Shown: one piece after another, positions 33,412-41,221 of the stretch
Layout of the letters: every line of letters begins with the position of its first letter
Position numbering within the stretch: the stretch's first letter is position 1
NCBI GenBank assembly: GCA_016840685.1
Contig: JAEORX010000011.1
Location: 1 to 41,221 of the forward strand
Direction of reading: 5' to 3'
Length of the DNA stretch: 41,221 nt
From: Candidatus Thorarchaeota archaeon
GTDB taxonomy: Archaea > Asgardarchaeota > Thorarchaeia > Thorarchaeales > Thorarchaeaceae
Position numbers and translations under genes: made by a program
The notes under the pieces: generated by a model
Seen by the model: only the letters and a program-made list of their open reading frames with translations
Database searches by the model: none
What the model was told of the DNA's origin: nothing

Positions 33412-34183
33412 GTTGTCGTTCCTTGAGATTTTTCAATACACACGTCAGGATTCTATAATCCATCGACTTGATCCCCGTGCCAAGTTGCTCATGTCCATCG
33501 TACTGGCAGTCATCTCATTGCTATTCCTCTCTATCATTCCCCTTCTGATTATTTTCTGCTGCCTAATTCCCATCATTGGTGCAGCCAAGTCGCTACGTCG
33601 ATGGACTAGAAGTATGAGAGGTCTAGCGATTCTTTTAATCTTCATCATTGTGTTCAATACACTATTGTCCACACAACCCAATCCATTCTCCCATTCAATA
33701 GCACTAACGCTTAGACTTGTAGCACTGATGACATCGTTTTCTATCTTCTTTCTGACAGTTCATCCAGATGAGCTGTCACAGGCACTCATCCAAATGAGGG
33801 TCAGGTTTGAGTTTGCATTTGCCATGAGTATGGCAATGAGGTATGTACCAACTCTTGGACAGGAGGCCTATGCAATAATGGATGCTCAGAAAGCACGGGG
33901 TGTTGAACTTGACAAGGGAAGCCTGTTGAAACGAATTCGAAACATTGTACCCATCATCGTTCCTCTGATTATTGTTTCTATAAGACGCGCTTTATCAATC
34001 GCAGAGAGTATGGAGTCTAGAGGGTTTGGTGCTAGCGAGAACAGGACCTACATGAATGTCCTCAGATTCAGGAGAAGAGACTGGGCTGTTCTCATTGGTT
34101 CATTAGTTGTGCTTGCCCTCGTTGTGTATGTGCGCTTTTTTGTGATACTCCCTGAGTGGATGCTCTGGGAATTAACCTTCTAG
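33404..34183 (+). CDS. ecfT: ECF transporter transmembrane component EcfT
   Basis: The membrane coupling subunit of an ECF importer, 259 residues, with about five to six membrane segments and the two coupling motifs ending in an Ala/Ser-Arg-Gly (QKARG and MESRG) that contact the ATPases. The opening segment with LDPRAKLL is typical. Start GTG 33404 overlaps the previous stop; TTG 33413 is possible. No S component lies beside it, so it probably serves one or more S components encoded elsewhere (group II organisation). Confidence 0.92.
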   Translation: MDRLSFLEIFQYTRQDSIIHRLDPRAKLLMSIVLAVISLLFLSIIPLLIIFCCLIPIIGAAKSLRRWTRSMRGLAILLIFIIVFNTLLSTQPNPFSHSIALTLRLVALMTSFSIFFLTVHPDELSQALIQMRVRFEFAFAMSMAMRYVPTLGQEAYAIMDAQKARGVELDKGSLLKRIRNIVPIIVPLIIVSIRRALSIAESMESRGFGASENRTYMNVLRFRRRDWAVLIGSLVVLALVVYVRFFVILPEWMLWELTF

Positions 34184-34228
34184 AAAACTAACACTTCATT
34201 AAGGACAATCCCATAGGAGAGAAGTGAA

Positions 34229-35572
34229 TTGATTAGTTCGGACAGATTAATTGCACTGAATGACAAAACCATCCAGAAGGGCAAGTATGTCCTGTATTGG
34301 ATGCAGGCATCCCAGAGGACTGAATACAATCATGCTTTAGAATACGCAATTGAGGAATCGAACTCCAACAATCAACCACTAATCACCGTATTCTGCCTGC
34401 TCGATGACTATCCACGCGCCAATATCTCCCATTTTCGATTCATGCTTGAGGGGCTGTCTGAGGTAAACCAATCCCTGAAGGAACGTGGAATTGGCTTTAG
34501 TGTTTTGCGAGAAGACCCAACCAAAGCAATACCAGCTCTCAGTAAAGATGCATCCTTGGTCGTTGTTGACCGAGACTATCAGAGAACTCAACGTCAATGG
34601 AGACAAAAGGTGGCTGCTTCTATTGATTGTCCACTGATACAGGTTGAATCCAATGTCATAATTCCCATTCAAGTTGTGTCTCAAAAAGAGGAATACTCTG
34701 CTGGGACAATCCGACCAAAGATGAACAGAGTCATGAGTGAGTATCTGATACCTGTCAGGAAACGACGAGTCAAGAATGCTGATGAGGGATACGGACCTGA
34801 AGGTCTTGATCTCACAGTTATTGATGACATCTTGAGCAGACTAAGAATCGAAAATAATGTACTCCAAGACAATCGCTACAGAGGAGGAACCAGCTCTGCA
34901 AAGAAACTGTTAAGGAAATTCATACAGAATGATTTAGATGTGTTTGAAACCCTACGAAATGATCCTGGTTTCGACCGTCTATCGAACATGAGTCCATACT
35001 TGCACTTTGGGCAGATTTCTCCATTAGAAATTGCACTTGAGGTTATGCGCACAAGCAGCCCTGGGAGAGAGTCCTATCTTGAGGAGTTAATTGTGCGAAG
35101 AGAACTGGCCATGAACTTTGTCTTTTTCAACAAGAACTATGACAATATTGAATGTCTTCCAAATTGGGCAAAGGACACTCTGGATCTTCATGCACTAGAC
35201 CCACGGGAGTATGACTACTCACTCAGTGCGTTAGAAAGGGCAGATACTCATGACCCTTATTGGAATGCTGCCCAGAGAGAGATGATGAATTTTGGTAAGA
35301 TGCATGGTTACATGCGAATGTACTGGGGTAAGAAAATAATCGAGTGGACTGATTCACCAGAGGATGCCTATAGTGCCTGTGTCACATTGAATGACAAGTA
35401 TGAACTTGATGGTCGAGATCCCAATGGTTATGCGGGTATAGCGTGGTGTTTTGGAAAGCATGATAGAGCTTGGAAGGAACGTGAAATCTTCGGAAAAGTA
35501 CGCTATATGAATGCAAATGGTCTCAGAAGGAAGTTTCGCATTGATAAATACGTCCAGAGAATCAATGAATGA
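34229..35572 (+). CDS. phr: Class II CPD photolyase
   Basis: A light-driven repair enzyme splitting cyclobutane pyrimidine dimers with FAD, 447 residues. The N-terminal photolyase domain carries YWMQASQRTEYNHALEYA, and the C-terminal FAD domain ends with DGRDPNGYAGIAWCFGKHD and WKEREIFGKVRYMN, patterns specific to class II enzymes, not class I or cryptochromes. It starts at TTG 34229, with GGAGA about ten bases upstream. Its presence implies exposure to light at some stage, or transfer from a light-exposed lineage. Confidence 0.95.
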   Translation: MISSDRLIALNDKTIQKGKYVLYWMQASQRTEYNHALEYAIEESNSNNQPLITVFCLLDDYPRANISHFRFMLEGLSEVNQSLKERGIGFSVLREDPTKAIPALSKDASLVVVDRDYQRTQRQWRQKVAASIDCPLIQVESNVIIPIQVVSQKEEYSAGTIRPKMNRVMSEYLIPVRKRRVKNADEGYGPEGLDLTVIDDILSRLRIENNVLQDNRYRGGTSSAKKLLRKFIQNDLDVFETLRNDPGFDRLSNMSPYLHFGQISPLEIALEVMRTSSPGRESYLEELIVRRELAMNFVFFNKNYDNIECLPNWAKDTLDLHALDPREYDYSLSALERADTHDPYWNAAQREMMNFGKMHGYMRMYWGKKIIEWTDSPEDAYSACVTLNDKYELDGRDPNGYAGIAWCFGKHDRAWKEREIFGKVRYMNANGLRRKFRIDKYVQRINE

Positions 35573-35659
35573 CTCGCTGACTCGCTGGAAAACTACACGC
35601 TGAGTTAATTTATCAATCAAGATGATAATTATGAAAACATCATTGGTGGTGAAGCTGGA

Positions 35660-36232
35660 GTGCCTGCTAAATTGCCTAACAGGAAGTTGTATACAGTTAA
35701 GGATCTCATGAACGATTTGAAGAAGCTGGATGCAACACCGAGCGTTCTCTATCATGTCGGATCTGAGCTTATATACCGAGAATTAGAGTGGTGTAGAAAG
35801 ACCCTTGGAGAAGATCATACCGTCACGAAGAATCTGACAGATCTAATGGATTTCATGCAGCATGATTACGAGAATCAGTTAGTCAAGGGAGAACTGTGGA
35901 GAGTGAAGGACACACCCAAGTCAGCAATAAATGCATTCCTAAGTGATAGACCTGAAGAATTCCTTAGTCACCCTATTGGGATTTTGAGCGAGCAGATTCA
36001 AGAGGTCCTGAAAAGAGCAGATGACATACGGAGTAATGAGAAGAAGCAGTATAAGAAATTGGAGAAGGGTGTACGGGCTGAGATAAAGGCTGACAAGACT
36101 AATCCTGACCTCTGGAACAAACTCCGCCTTCTCCTCTGGATTCTTGGGAAATACAATGAGTCAAGTGAAGCCTTCAAAACAGCGAAGGAACTTGGTTGGT
36201 CCGTGGATCACAACACCCTAGTTGCGCTTTAA
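35660..36232 (+). CDS. Unrecognised protein with TPR-like C-terminus
   Basis: A soluble 190-residue protein, not recognised. The C-terminal 45 residues fit a tetratricopeptide pattern (PDLWNKLRLLLWILGKYNES then AFKTAKELGW). The rest is helical and charged, with a Lys-rich stretch at 130-145. It begins at GTG 35660. A likely TATA element near 35608-35616 (TTAATTTATC) lies about 45 bp upstream. It is a lone gene between the photolyase and the WD40-like protein. Confidence 0.65.
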   Translation: MPAKLPNRKLYTVKDLMNDLKKLDATPSVLYHVGSELIYRELEWCRKTLGEDHTVTKNLTDLMDFMQHDYENQLVKGELWRVKDTPKSAINAFLSDRPEEFLSHPIGILSEQIQEVLKRADDIRSNEKKQYKKLEKGVRAEIKADKTNPDLWNKLRLLLWILGKYNESSEAFKTAKELGWSVDHNTLVAL

Positions 36233-36259
36233 TTCCTAGCCCTAATTCCTGATAACATG

Positions 36260-36265
36260 TATAAA
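36260..36265 (+). promoter_or_regulatory. TATA box of the WD40-like gene
   Basis: TATAAA at 36260-36265 is the best TATA core in this stretch. The predicted transcription start, about 36288, sits just before ATG 36292, so a leaderless start at that ATG was expected; however that ATG is followed by a stop codon after three more codons (see the findings). Confidence 0.55.
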
Positions 36266-36298
36266 CACCATACTACTGAACTAGAATAGGGATGAGCT

Positions 36299-37237
36299 AT
36301 TACTAACCACAATACGCCTTTCAATACCCTCAAATTCCAGCTTATTACTAGTCCGACATCCCTGTCAACATCTGTTGCTCTTGCTTCTGACCAACAGCAT
36401 CTATATGCGACAGACGAGTCGGGTTTGATAAGAGTCTTGAAGAAACCCGAGTTAAACCTCTATAGGCAAGCACAGTACCATGGTACTACATATTTTATTT
36501 CCCTACTCGCTGACGACAAGTATCTGTATGGTGGAACGGTCTGGAATGACTGTAGCATCAAGGTTTATGATAAATCGAACTTTGATGTGAAGACGAGTCT
36601 TGAAGGTCACTTGGGCACAGTTTTCACACTAGTTCAACAGAGGCATCATTTGTACTCTGGTTCTGGAGATTCGAGGGTAATCATCTGGAATAGAGATGAT
36701 TGGGGCGAGGTCGGATCTTTTAGTGGTCAGAGGCATTTTGTACTATCTCTTGCCGCTGATGAGAAATACATCTATGCTGGAGGAATTGATGATTGCACGA
36801 ATGTCTTCACACAAGATGATTACACCCAAGTGATCTCTCTTGAAGGTCATGATGCAAATGTCCTCTCTCTGGCAAGTGACGATGCTTATCTCTATTCGGG
36901 ATCAGGGGAGCTATGGTGGGGTGGACCTGGATCACCTCGACCACCACGATTCGAGAGCGCGGTTCGTGTCTGGGACAAGAGGGACTGGAGCTGCATAGCA
37001 GTCCTCAAGGGTCATTCTGATAATGTGAACGCAATAGTGACTGACGCACAATTTGTTTACTCTGTTTCAGATGACTCAACACTACGTGTTTATGCCAAGA
37101 AAGACTGGGCTGAAAAGCTATGTCTTAAGGTCGATGCAACGAGAATTTTGTCTATGGCCATCGATGTATCATTTGTCTATATTGGATGTTCAGATGGTTC
37201 AATTCGTCAGCTGCAGAAGACCAGTATTGGGCTTTAG
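36299..37237 (+). CDS. WD40-like seven-bladed beta-propeller, 5' end uncertain
   Basis: A propeller of WD40 type built from repeats of about 40 residues ending in V/I-x-V-Y/W-D/N-K patterns (for example VRVWDKRDW and IIWNRDDW). Seven blades are countable only if reading continues upstream of the first usual start codon, TTG 36425, to about 36299: the first blade there reads VALASDQQHLYATDESG. The frame is open back to the stop at 36293-36295 but has no ATG, GTG or TTG before 36425. Either a rare ATT start is used, or one base is extra near 36292-36299. No transmembrane segment is seen. WD40 proteins act as scaffolds; the partner is unknown. The gene ends four bases into the convergent VOC gene. 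Confidence 0.75.
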   Translation: MTNHNTPFNTLKFQLITSPTSLSTSVALASDQQHLYATDESGLIRVLKKPELNLYRQAQYHGTTYFISLLADDKYLYGGTVWNDCSIKVYDKSNFDVKTSLEGHLGTVFTLVQQRHHLYSGSGDSRVIIWNRDDWGEVGSFSGQRHFVLSLAADEKYIYAGGIDDCTNVFTQDDYTQVISLEGHDANVLSLASDDAYLYSGSGELWWGGPGSPRPPRFESAVRVWDKRDWSCIAVLKGHSDNVNAIVTDAQFVYSVSDDSTLRVYAKKDWAEKLCLKVDATRILSMAIDVSFVYIGCSDGSIRQLQKTSIGL

Positions 37238-37599
37238 AATCCAATCGGTTCTATCTGATGCAGAAATGCTTGGAACTCTAGAGCTCGTCCCTCGGGATCT
37301 TCTGCAAAGAACTGGTAAATCTGATATTTCTCATTCTCCACAGGTTGAGAAGTGGCGATATGACTTAGCATATCATACATAGCATCGACATCCTCCTTGG
37401 TCGGGTAGAAGAATGTAACCATTCCCTCTAACTCTGGGACTTCGCGGTCGCAGAATCCTAGGAGTAAGTTACCCTGGCTTAGAATTATGCAGTCCTCCTG
37501 TTCTAACCAAACATACATCCCAATATCGTTCACATAGAAATCAACTAGTTCTTGGAGCATAGTAGTCCTGAAGAACACAATCCCTGCCAATTCACTCAC
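37234..37599 (-). CDS. VOC-superfamily (glyoxalase/bleomycin-resistance fold) protein
   Basis: A 121-residue protein with the paired beta-alpha-beta-beta-beta pattern of the vicinal oxygen chelate fold: FFRTTMLQELVDFYVNDIG at the start and DPEGRALEFQAF at the end. The glutamate in the last strand is kept, but the usual first metal-binding His is not (it reads VFFR), so the metal site is incomplete and the catalytic role is uncertain. It converges with the WD40-like gene. Confidence 0.82.
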   Translation of the reverse strand: MSELAGIVFFRTTMLQELVDFYVNDIGMYVWLEQEDCIILSQGNLLLGFCDREVPELEGMVTFFYPTKEDVDAMYDMLSHIATSQPVENEKYQIYQFFAEDPEGRALEFQAFLHQIEPIGF

Positions 37600-37801
37600 C
37601 TATACCTGAATCTACATGGTTCCTCATATGTTTTGGGAGATTCTGTTCTCATCCTACAATGTCTCAAATCCGCAACAACCACTTCGGTTTTCAGCTCCTC
37701 ACACTGCATATCATGTAGATTTCAAACCCACTGGTTTCACGCAGATAGATATCTGTTCTAGGTAGGTTCTATATCGTAGAAAAAAAGGAGAATTGAAAGA
37801 G

Positions 37802-38104
37802 GTGTCATTAAGAACTGGAAGAACTCCCAAGAGCACCTTCGCAATCATAAGCACACTCATCTGTGAAGGACCAATGTGCCCAAAGGAGCTTGCTGTAAAG
37901 CTAGAGATGGCTCCTCGCACTGTGAGCTTTGCCCTTAGAAAATTGCTGAGTGAGAAGATTCTACGTAGAATACCAAACCTACAAGATATGCGCCGTCCGA
38001 AGTACCATGTGAATTTGGATCAAGCACGAGTTCTATTGGATAAGTACAAGAATACACCGTATGTGTCAGTCATTTCCCCCATGGCTTGGAGAAAAATGGC
38101 ATAG
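37802..38104 (+). CDS. Small winged-helix regulator A
   Basis: A winged-helix protein of about 100 residues: an N-terminal helix pair, a helix-turn-helix (CPKELAVKLEMAPRTVSFAL) and a wing with PNLQDMRRPKYHVN. It is a clear paralogue of the protein at 39448-39708. The start may be GTG 37802 or TTG 37793. GGAG at 37787-37790 and a TATA-like stretch at 37769-37774 suit the former. It ends 4 bp from the convergent Fe-S gene. Likely a transcription factor; whether it binds the operator of that gene is inferred only from position. Confidence 0.8.
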   Translation: MSLRTGRTPKSTFAIISTLICEGPMCPKELAVKLEMAPRTVSFALRKLLSEKILRRIPNLQDMRRPKYHVNLDQARVLLDKYKNTPYVSVISPMAWRKMA

Positions 38105-38108
38105 ACTA

Positions 38109-39236
38109 TTATTTCCTCCACAAGCTATAGAGTTTCACAGCTCTCTCGACTCTCGCAGCATGAGCAAGTGAAAGCATTTCAGATGCACTCAATGATTTCC
38201 AGTCGATTTTCTGAAGTGGCAGATTCTTACATGTTTCAAGCAGTCTGGTGATGATTGTTTCGTCTACCAATCCATCTTGTAGCAATCGATACAAAGAATC
38301 GAGACCAAGCATTGCATTGTCTATGAAGAAGGCAATTGAGAGCCCTCTCAGGAATATTGTTTCATTGCCTTGCATCTCAGGGTCGTTCAAGAAACTAATG
38401 ATTTGGCATATCTTCGACCGAACATCAGATACATGGTCGGTTTCATACCTACCCGAAATCAAGAAATCAAGCCGGCTCATCAATTCGGAGTATAGCTCGT
38501 CTACAAGGTCAATCATCTGAGAAACCTGCTTTAGGTCATAGGTCTTTTTTCTAGGGGTCCAGTCGACCATCTTCTCATTGAGTGGTACAGTACTACCCGC
38601 TCTAAGTACGGTATGGTGCTCCTCTATAGAATCAACCAACCCGGTCAATACTGTCAGAAGGTCTCGACCGCAGCAATTGCAGATGATTGCACCCATAACT
38701 GTACGTTCAATAATTCTAAACGAGTCAAGGGCATGATCTGCCCCCCTTGCGCGCCGCATCCTCACTCTCCCATCTCTGAGTATATGGACCTTGATCTCTT
38801 CCATATCTCCCCATGCATAAGCAAGCTCCTTACTACATCGCATTTCCTGATATCTGGATGAAACACAATCCAAGAACCAGCAGAGTATCCCGGGGTCTAG
38901 AACGCCATACTTCATTGGCTTACCAGGGATAACACCATTGAAGATTCTCATTTCGGCCATCAGAAGGTCTGGAGAATCCATACATGGTTTTGAGAGGAGT
39001 ACACCCCCCTCTGGTCGTTCAGGGGCTGGTCTCTCTTTATTCCTCACCTCCCTCGAAAGACTCTCGAGTTCTTCTCTCTCTGAAGCATACTGGTCTAAAC
39101 TAAGAATCGGACATGTTGGTATCTCTGCGCTTCCAACCACAATTGCCCTTGCAAAAGCTCCACAGGTGGTAAAGCCACAAAGACCGCAATCAATCTCTGG
39201 TGTGTTCTTTCTAGCCTTGGTCCAAACGCTACTCAC
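38109..39236 (-). CDS. Unrecognised protein with N-terminal 4Fe-4S domain
   Basis: A protein of 375 residues. Residues 17-42 carry a four-cysteine cluster site, C17-x2-C20-x4-C25-x16-C42, the pattern of the short FeS domain (PF04060) also found in acetyl-CoA synthase/decarbonylase and corrinoid-linked proteins. A second cysteine group lies near 187-190 (ICNCCG), and the region from 220 on is mostly helical. I do not recognise the rest. GTG 39236 is the start, with GAGGT upstream. Small winged-helix paralogues sit on both sides, one convergent and one divergent. A redox or metal-sensing protein is a guess. Confidence 0.7.
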   Translation of the reverse strand: MSSVWTKARKNTPEIDCGLCGFTTCGAFARAIVVGSAEIPTCPILSLDQYASEREELESLSREVRNKERPAPERPEGGVLLSKPCMDSPDLLMAEMRIFNGVIPGKPMKYGVLDPGILCWFLDCVSSRYQEMRCSKELAYAWGDMEEIKVHILRDGRVRMRRARGADHALDSFRIIERTVMGAIICNCCGRDLLTVLTGLVDSIEEHHTVLRAGSTVPLNEKMVDWTPRKKTYDLKQVSQMIDLVDELYSELMSRLDFLISGRYETDHVSDVRSKICQIISFLNDPEMQGNETIFLRGLSIAFFIDNAMLGLDSLYRLLQDGLVDETIITRLLETCKNLPLQKIDWKSLSASEMLSLAHAARVERAVKLYSLWRK

Positions 39237-39447
39237 TATCTACAAACCTCTCACACTACAGCATGAGCAACCACTTTCCTTGCCTAAAAAACACAATGTC
39301 TTGGGCCATTTTTTTGGGAATGACCCATTTCGGAAGCTGCCTGTTCAGATAATTGCGTTCAAGCTTAGGCATCTAAGTCGAATTCTGAACCCAAGACATG
39401 ACGTGAATACAAAACCAAAATTTGTCTTATTATCATGGTGAATATCT

Positions 39448-39708
39448 TTGCAACCTCCAATAAGAATACCAAAAAGTGCTCTTCGTGTCCTACAAGTTCT
39501 AACACATAGAGGCCCTCTACCACCAAGGGTCATCAGTAAAGAAGCCAATGTTCCACTTCGAACCGTCACATTTGCATTGGACCGTCTGGTCAACATAGAT
39601 CTATGTGAGAAAGTACCAAATCTAGGCGATATGCGACGTACTCTATACATTGTTAATCAAGAAAAGGCTCGGGTAGTTTTTACTAGTTATGGGATGGTCG
39701 TGAGGTGA
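39448..39708 (+). CDS. Small winged-helix regulator B
   Basis: An 86-residue winged-helix protein related to regulator A: RTVTFALDRLV and PNLGDMRRTLYIVNQEKARV align with RTVSFALRKLL and PNLQDMRRPKYHVNLDQARV of A. Start TTG 39448, bounded upstream by an in-frame stop at 39439-39441. It is divergent from the Fe-S protein gene, with 211 bp between them. That gap shows no other gene, only AT-rich promoter-like sequence. Confidence 0.8.
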   Translation: MQPPIRIPKSALRVLQVLTHRGPLPPRVISKEANVPLRTVTFALDRLVNIDLCEKVPNLGDMRRTLYIVNQEKARVVFTSYGMVVR

Positions 39709-39735
39709 CATATTATTGAGGAGTTGTATTGAATC

Positions 39736-40110
39736 ATGTTGACCCTCACAGATTTGAAATTTAAATGTAAGCAGGCCATGTCAAAACAGCCTTCAACCAA
39801 TGAAGAGGAGTCCGTCTGTGTTTTGTGGCAGAACGAGTGGGTGAGGATTCTCACTGTTCGTGACTCGGACATTTTGGACAAATGGAGAATCGAGGTTGAG
39901 GTATCTCTTCCATCGCAAGACGATCCTCAATCTGAAGAAGACATAAAGAATTTCATTCAGAACCTCATCAAGTACTTGGAGTATTTACTTCGCCTTGACA
40001 ATGAAGGACTAACCTTGAGTGTTATTTCCAGAGATGGCTTGTGGATAGCACACACTGACATAGAGGACCTGCCTCCAGATAGTCTGCTTAAAGCACTTAT
40101 CCCCCCCTGA
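39736..40110 (+). CDS. Unrecognised small protein
   Basis: A soluble 124-residue protein without a recognised family. The N-terminal part is basic, the middle has a strand-rich segment (VCVLWQNEWVRILTVRD), and a Leu-rich helix (LIKYLEYLLRLDNEG) follows. No membrane segment or metal motif. It starts at ATG 39736, with GAGGAG about 12 bases upstream. It follows winged-helix regulator B by 27 bp on the same strand and may be cotranscribed with it. Confidence 0.6.
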   Translation: MLTLTDLKFKCKQAMSKQPSTNEEESVCVLWQNEWVRILTVRDSDILDKWRIEVEVSLPSQDDPQSEEDIKNFIQNLIKYLEYLLRLDNEGLTLSVISRDGLWIAHTDIEDLPPDSLLKALIPP

Positions 40111-40227
40111 GTGCTATCATCTGGCATCTCTCTCCTATGGAGAAAAGCATCTCGAAGTAAATAGAACTCCAATTTCCTAGCTAATCTTTTTATCAGTCTG
40201 CGCTTTAAGTAATACCGGGATTTTTTG

Positions 40228-41221
40228 ATGCGCACTTCTGAAGATGATGTCAAAATTTCAAGAACAACCTTGGTAGATATTTCTATAGCTGGACTTCTAC
40301 TCGTCTTGTTTCTGTTCACACCGCATATATACCGGGCTGACCCTTATGCACCTAACAGTACAGTTGTCACTCTGACTCAAGTAGAAACCACCGGCTCCAC
40401 GGGGCAGACAATGGTAAAAGACAGCATGGCTCCAACAAATGTTGCATATCTACTCAATGAAACTCCCTCTCCCGACTCATCCTCATGGGTATATGACTGG
40501 AGTCCGAGTTGGCCCAACCCCTACAGAGTAGAAACTATGATGAATGAACAGGGACTGGTCTTGGATCTGGCGTCTGTTTCATATAGCCTCTGGAATGGCA
40601 TAAATGTGCCTCTAGATGATTATGACTCTCTTCAGTTCTCGGCTGATTTCTCACTTCACTCAGGTGAAGCAGACATTAGACTACAGGTTTTCTATGACGA
40701 TTACTATGGAATAAATCTCGATCAACTTAACCACCAACAAGAAGCCACTCTCAACTCCGAGAATAACAGTGCAAGGTTGAGCCTTGATGCACCTTTAGCA
40801 ACACTGAATGCTCAAGTATCCCACTGGTTGGTCCATGCATATATTCACATAGAGGTCTCTGTAAGCTCAACAGCTCGAATAGTACTACACAATGCTAGTG
40901 TGAAGGCTACATCCTCTCAAGATCTATTTCGGTTGAGAATAGATGTCCAATCAATAAACGGGTCGAGTCTTTATTCCAATCCCTATTTCAAATGGTGTAG
41001 GGATTATCCTCAATTGAACCTTACTCGACAGGGAGTTCCTGATGAATGGGCTATTTTTGCCATTGAAAGACCAAATGACACTCTATACCTTGCTCCTTGT
41101 AACATCTCTGGATATGGTGGTTGGCGTATTGACTTCTATCGAGAGCATTGTGTGCCCGTGAATCTGACTTTAAACAATGGAGATGACGTGGTTTGGGGGA
41201 TTCGACTCTTTTCTACTCGTC
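40228..41221 (+). CDS. Secreted or membrane-anchored surface protein, 3' partial
   Basis: An open frame from ATG 40228 to the right edge with no stop, 331 codons so far. The N-terminus has a charged start (about 18 residues), a hydrophobic segment (IAGLLLVLFLFT region) and then a hydrophilic outside part rich in Ser, Asn and Thr with many N-x-S/T sites, as expected of an archaeal surface protein. Some stretches look like beta-sandwich strands, but no family is recognised. The C-terminus lies outside the window, so a membrane anchor there cannot be checked. The gap 40111-40227 before it carries only a promoter-like AT-rich run. Confidence 0.8.
   Translation, partial: MRTSEDDVKISRTTLVDISIAGLLLVLFLFTPHIYRADPYAPNSTVVTLTQVETTGSTGQTMVKDSMAPTNVAYLLNETPSPDSSSWVYDWSPSWPNPYRVETMMNEQGLVLDLASVSYSLWNGINVPLDDYDSLQFSADFSLHSGEADIRLQVFYDDYYGINLDQLNHQQEATLNSENNSARLSLDAPLATLNAQVSHWLVHAYIHIEVSVSSTARIVLHNASVKATSSQDLFRLRIDVQSINGSSLYSNPYFKWCRDYPQLNLTRQGVPDEWAIFAIERPNDTLYLAPCNISGYGGWRIDFYREHCVPVNLTLNNGDDVVWGIRLFSTR

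Noticed and set aside
38938-39441. Plus-strand frame of 167 codons over the 5' part of the Fe-S protein gene
   Set aside because: The opposite strand has the cysteine cluster and a supported start; the plus frame has no motif or start signal.
1-41221. CRISPR arrays, insertion sequences, integrases, attachment sites, replication origin
   Set aside because: Looked for regularly spaced repeats, transposase or integrase motifs, terminal repeats and Orc/Cdc6 genes with origin boxes; none could be supported.

Overview
The window is chromosomal DNA of an archaeon. The evidence is a tight run of archaeal information-processing genes (24.5-31.7 kb): proteasome alpha, SBDS, exosome Rrp4/Rrp41/Rrp42, ribosomal protein eL43 (L37Ae), a Brix protein, the KEOPS subunit Pcc1, prefoldin beta, a DUF3194-type protein and a DHH phosphoesterase. 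Promoters are archaeal (TATA-like boxes about 25 bp before presumed starts), GTG and TTG starts are common, and genes often overlap as ATGA or GTGA. The HdrA fusions, moderate base composition, WD40 protein and this gene order would suit an Asgard lineage (Thorarchaeia-like). That placement is inference, because no eukaryotic-signature protein specific to Asgard archaea is visible. There are no rRNA or tRNA genes, CRISPR arrays, insertion sequences or integrases that I can support.

Layout. 1-7.2 kb holds a heterodisulfide-reductase redox locus: an hdrA-mvhD fusion (cut by the left edge), hdrC and hdrB on +, then a DUF2096-like gene and a tandem double-HdrA flavoprotein on -. 7.4-10.6 kb holds a polytopic membrane protein, a PerR/Fur repressor and a divergent catalase separated by a strong inverted repeat. 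10.7-14.0 kb holds an SCP2-like protein, a winged-helix regulator paired with a membrane protein, and a two-gene ABC-2 exporter. 14.2-20.1 kb is a catabolic operon: D-2-hydroxyacid dehydrogenase, FGGY sugar kinase, FucA-type class II aldolase, aldehyde:ferredoxin oxidoreductase, followed by an AEC-family carrier. 20.5-23.8 kb is a metal-uptake locus: a binding protein divergent from NikR, an ABC ATPase and a permease. 24.5-31.7 kb is the information-processing run. 31.7-34.2 kb encodes an ECF transporter energising module (two ATPases plus the T component, no S component), then a class II photolyase. From 35.6 kb to the end the genes are mostly unrecognised: a TPR-like protein, a seven-bladed WD40-like propeller with a problematic 5' end, a VOC protein, two paralogous small winged-helix proteins bracketing an Fe-S protein, and a secreted or anchored surface protein that runs off the right edge.

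How the parts fit. The Hdr proteins, AOR and NikR system point to an anaerobic, ferredoxin-based metabolism that needs nickel and iron-sulfur clusters. The PerR-catalase pair is the peroxide defence. The 14-19 kb operon can be read as phosphorylation of a ketose, aldol cleavage to DHAP plus a small aldehyde, ferredoxin-linked oxidation of that aldehyde, and handling of a 2-hydroxy acid or its export. No stretch longer than about 215 bases lacks a gene or a described element.
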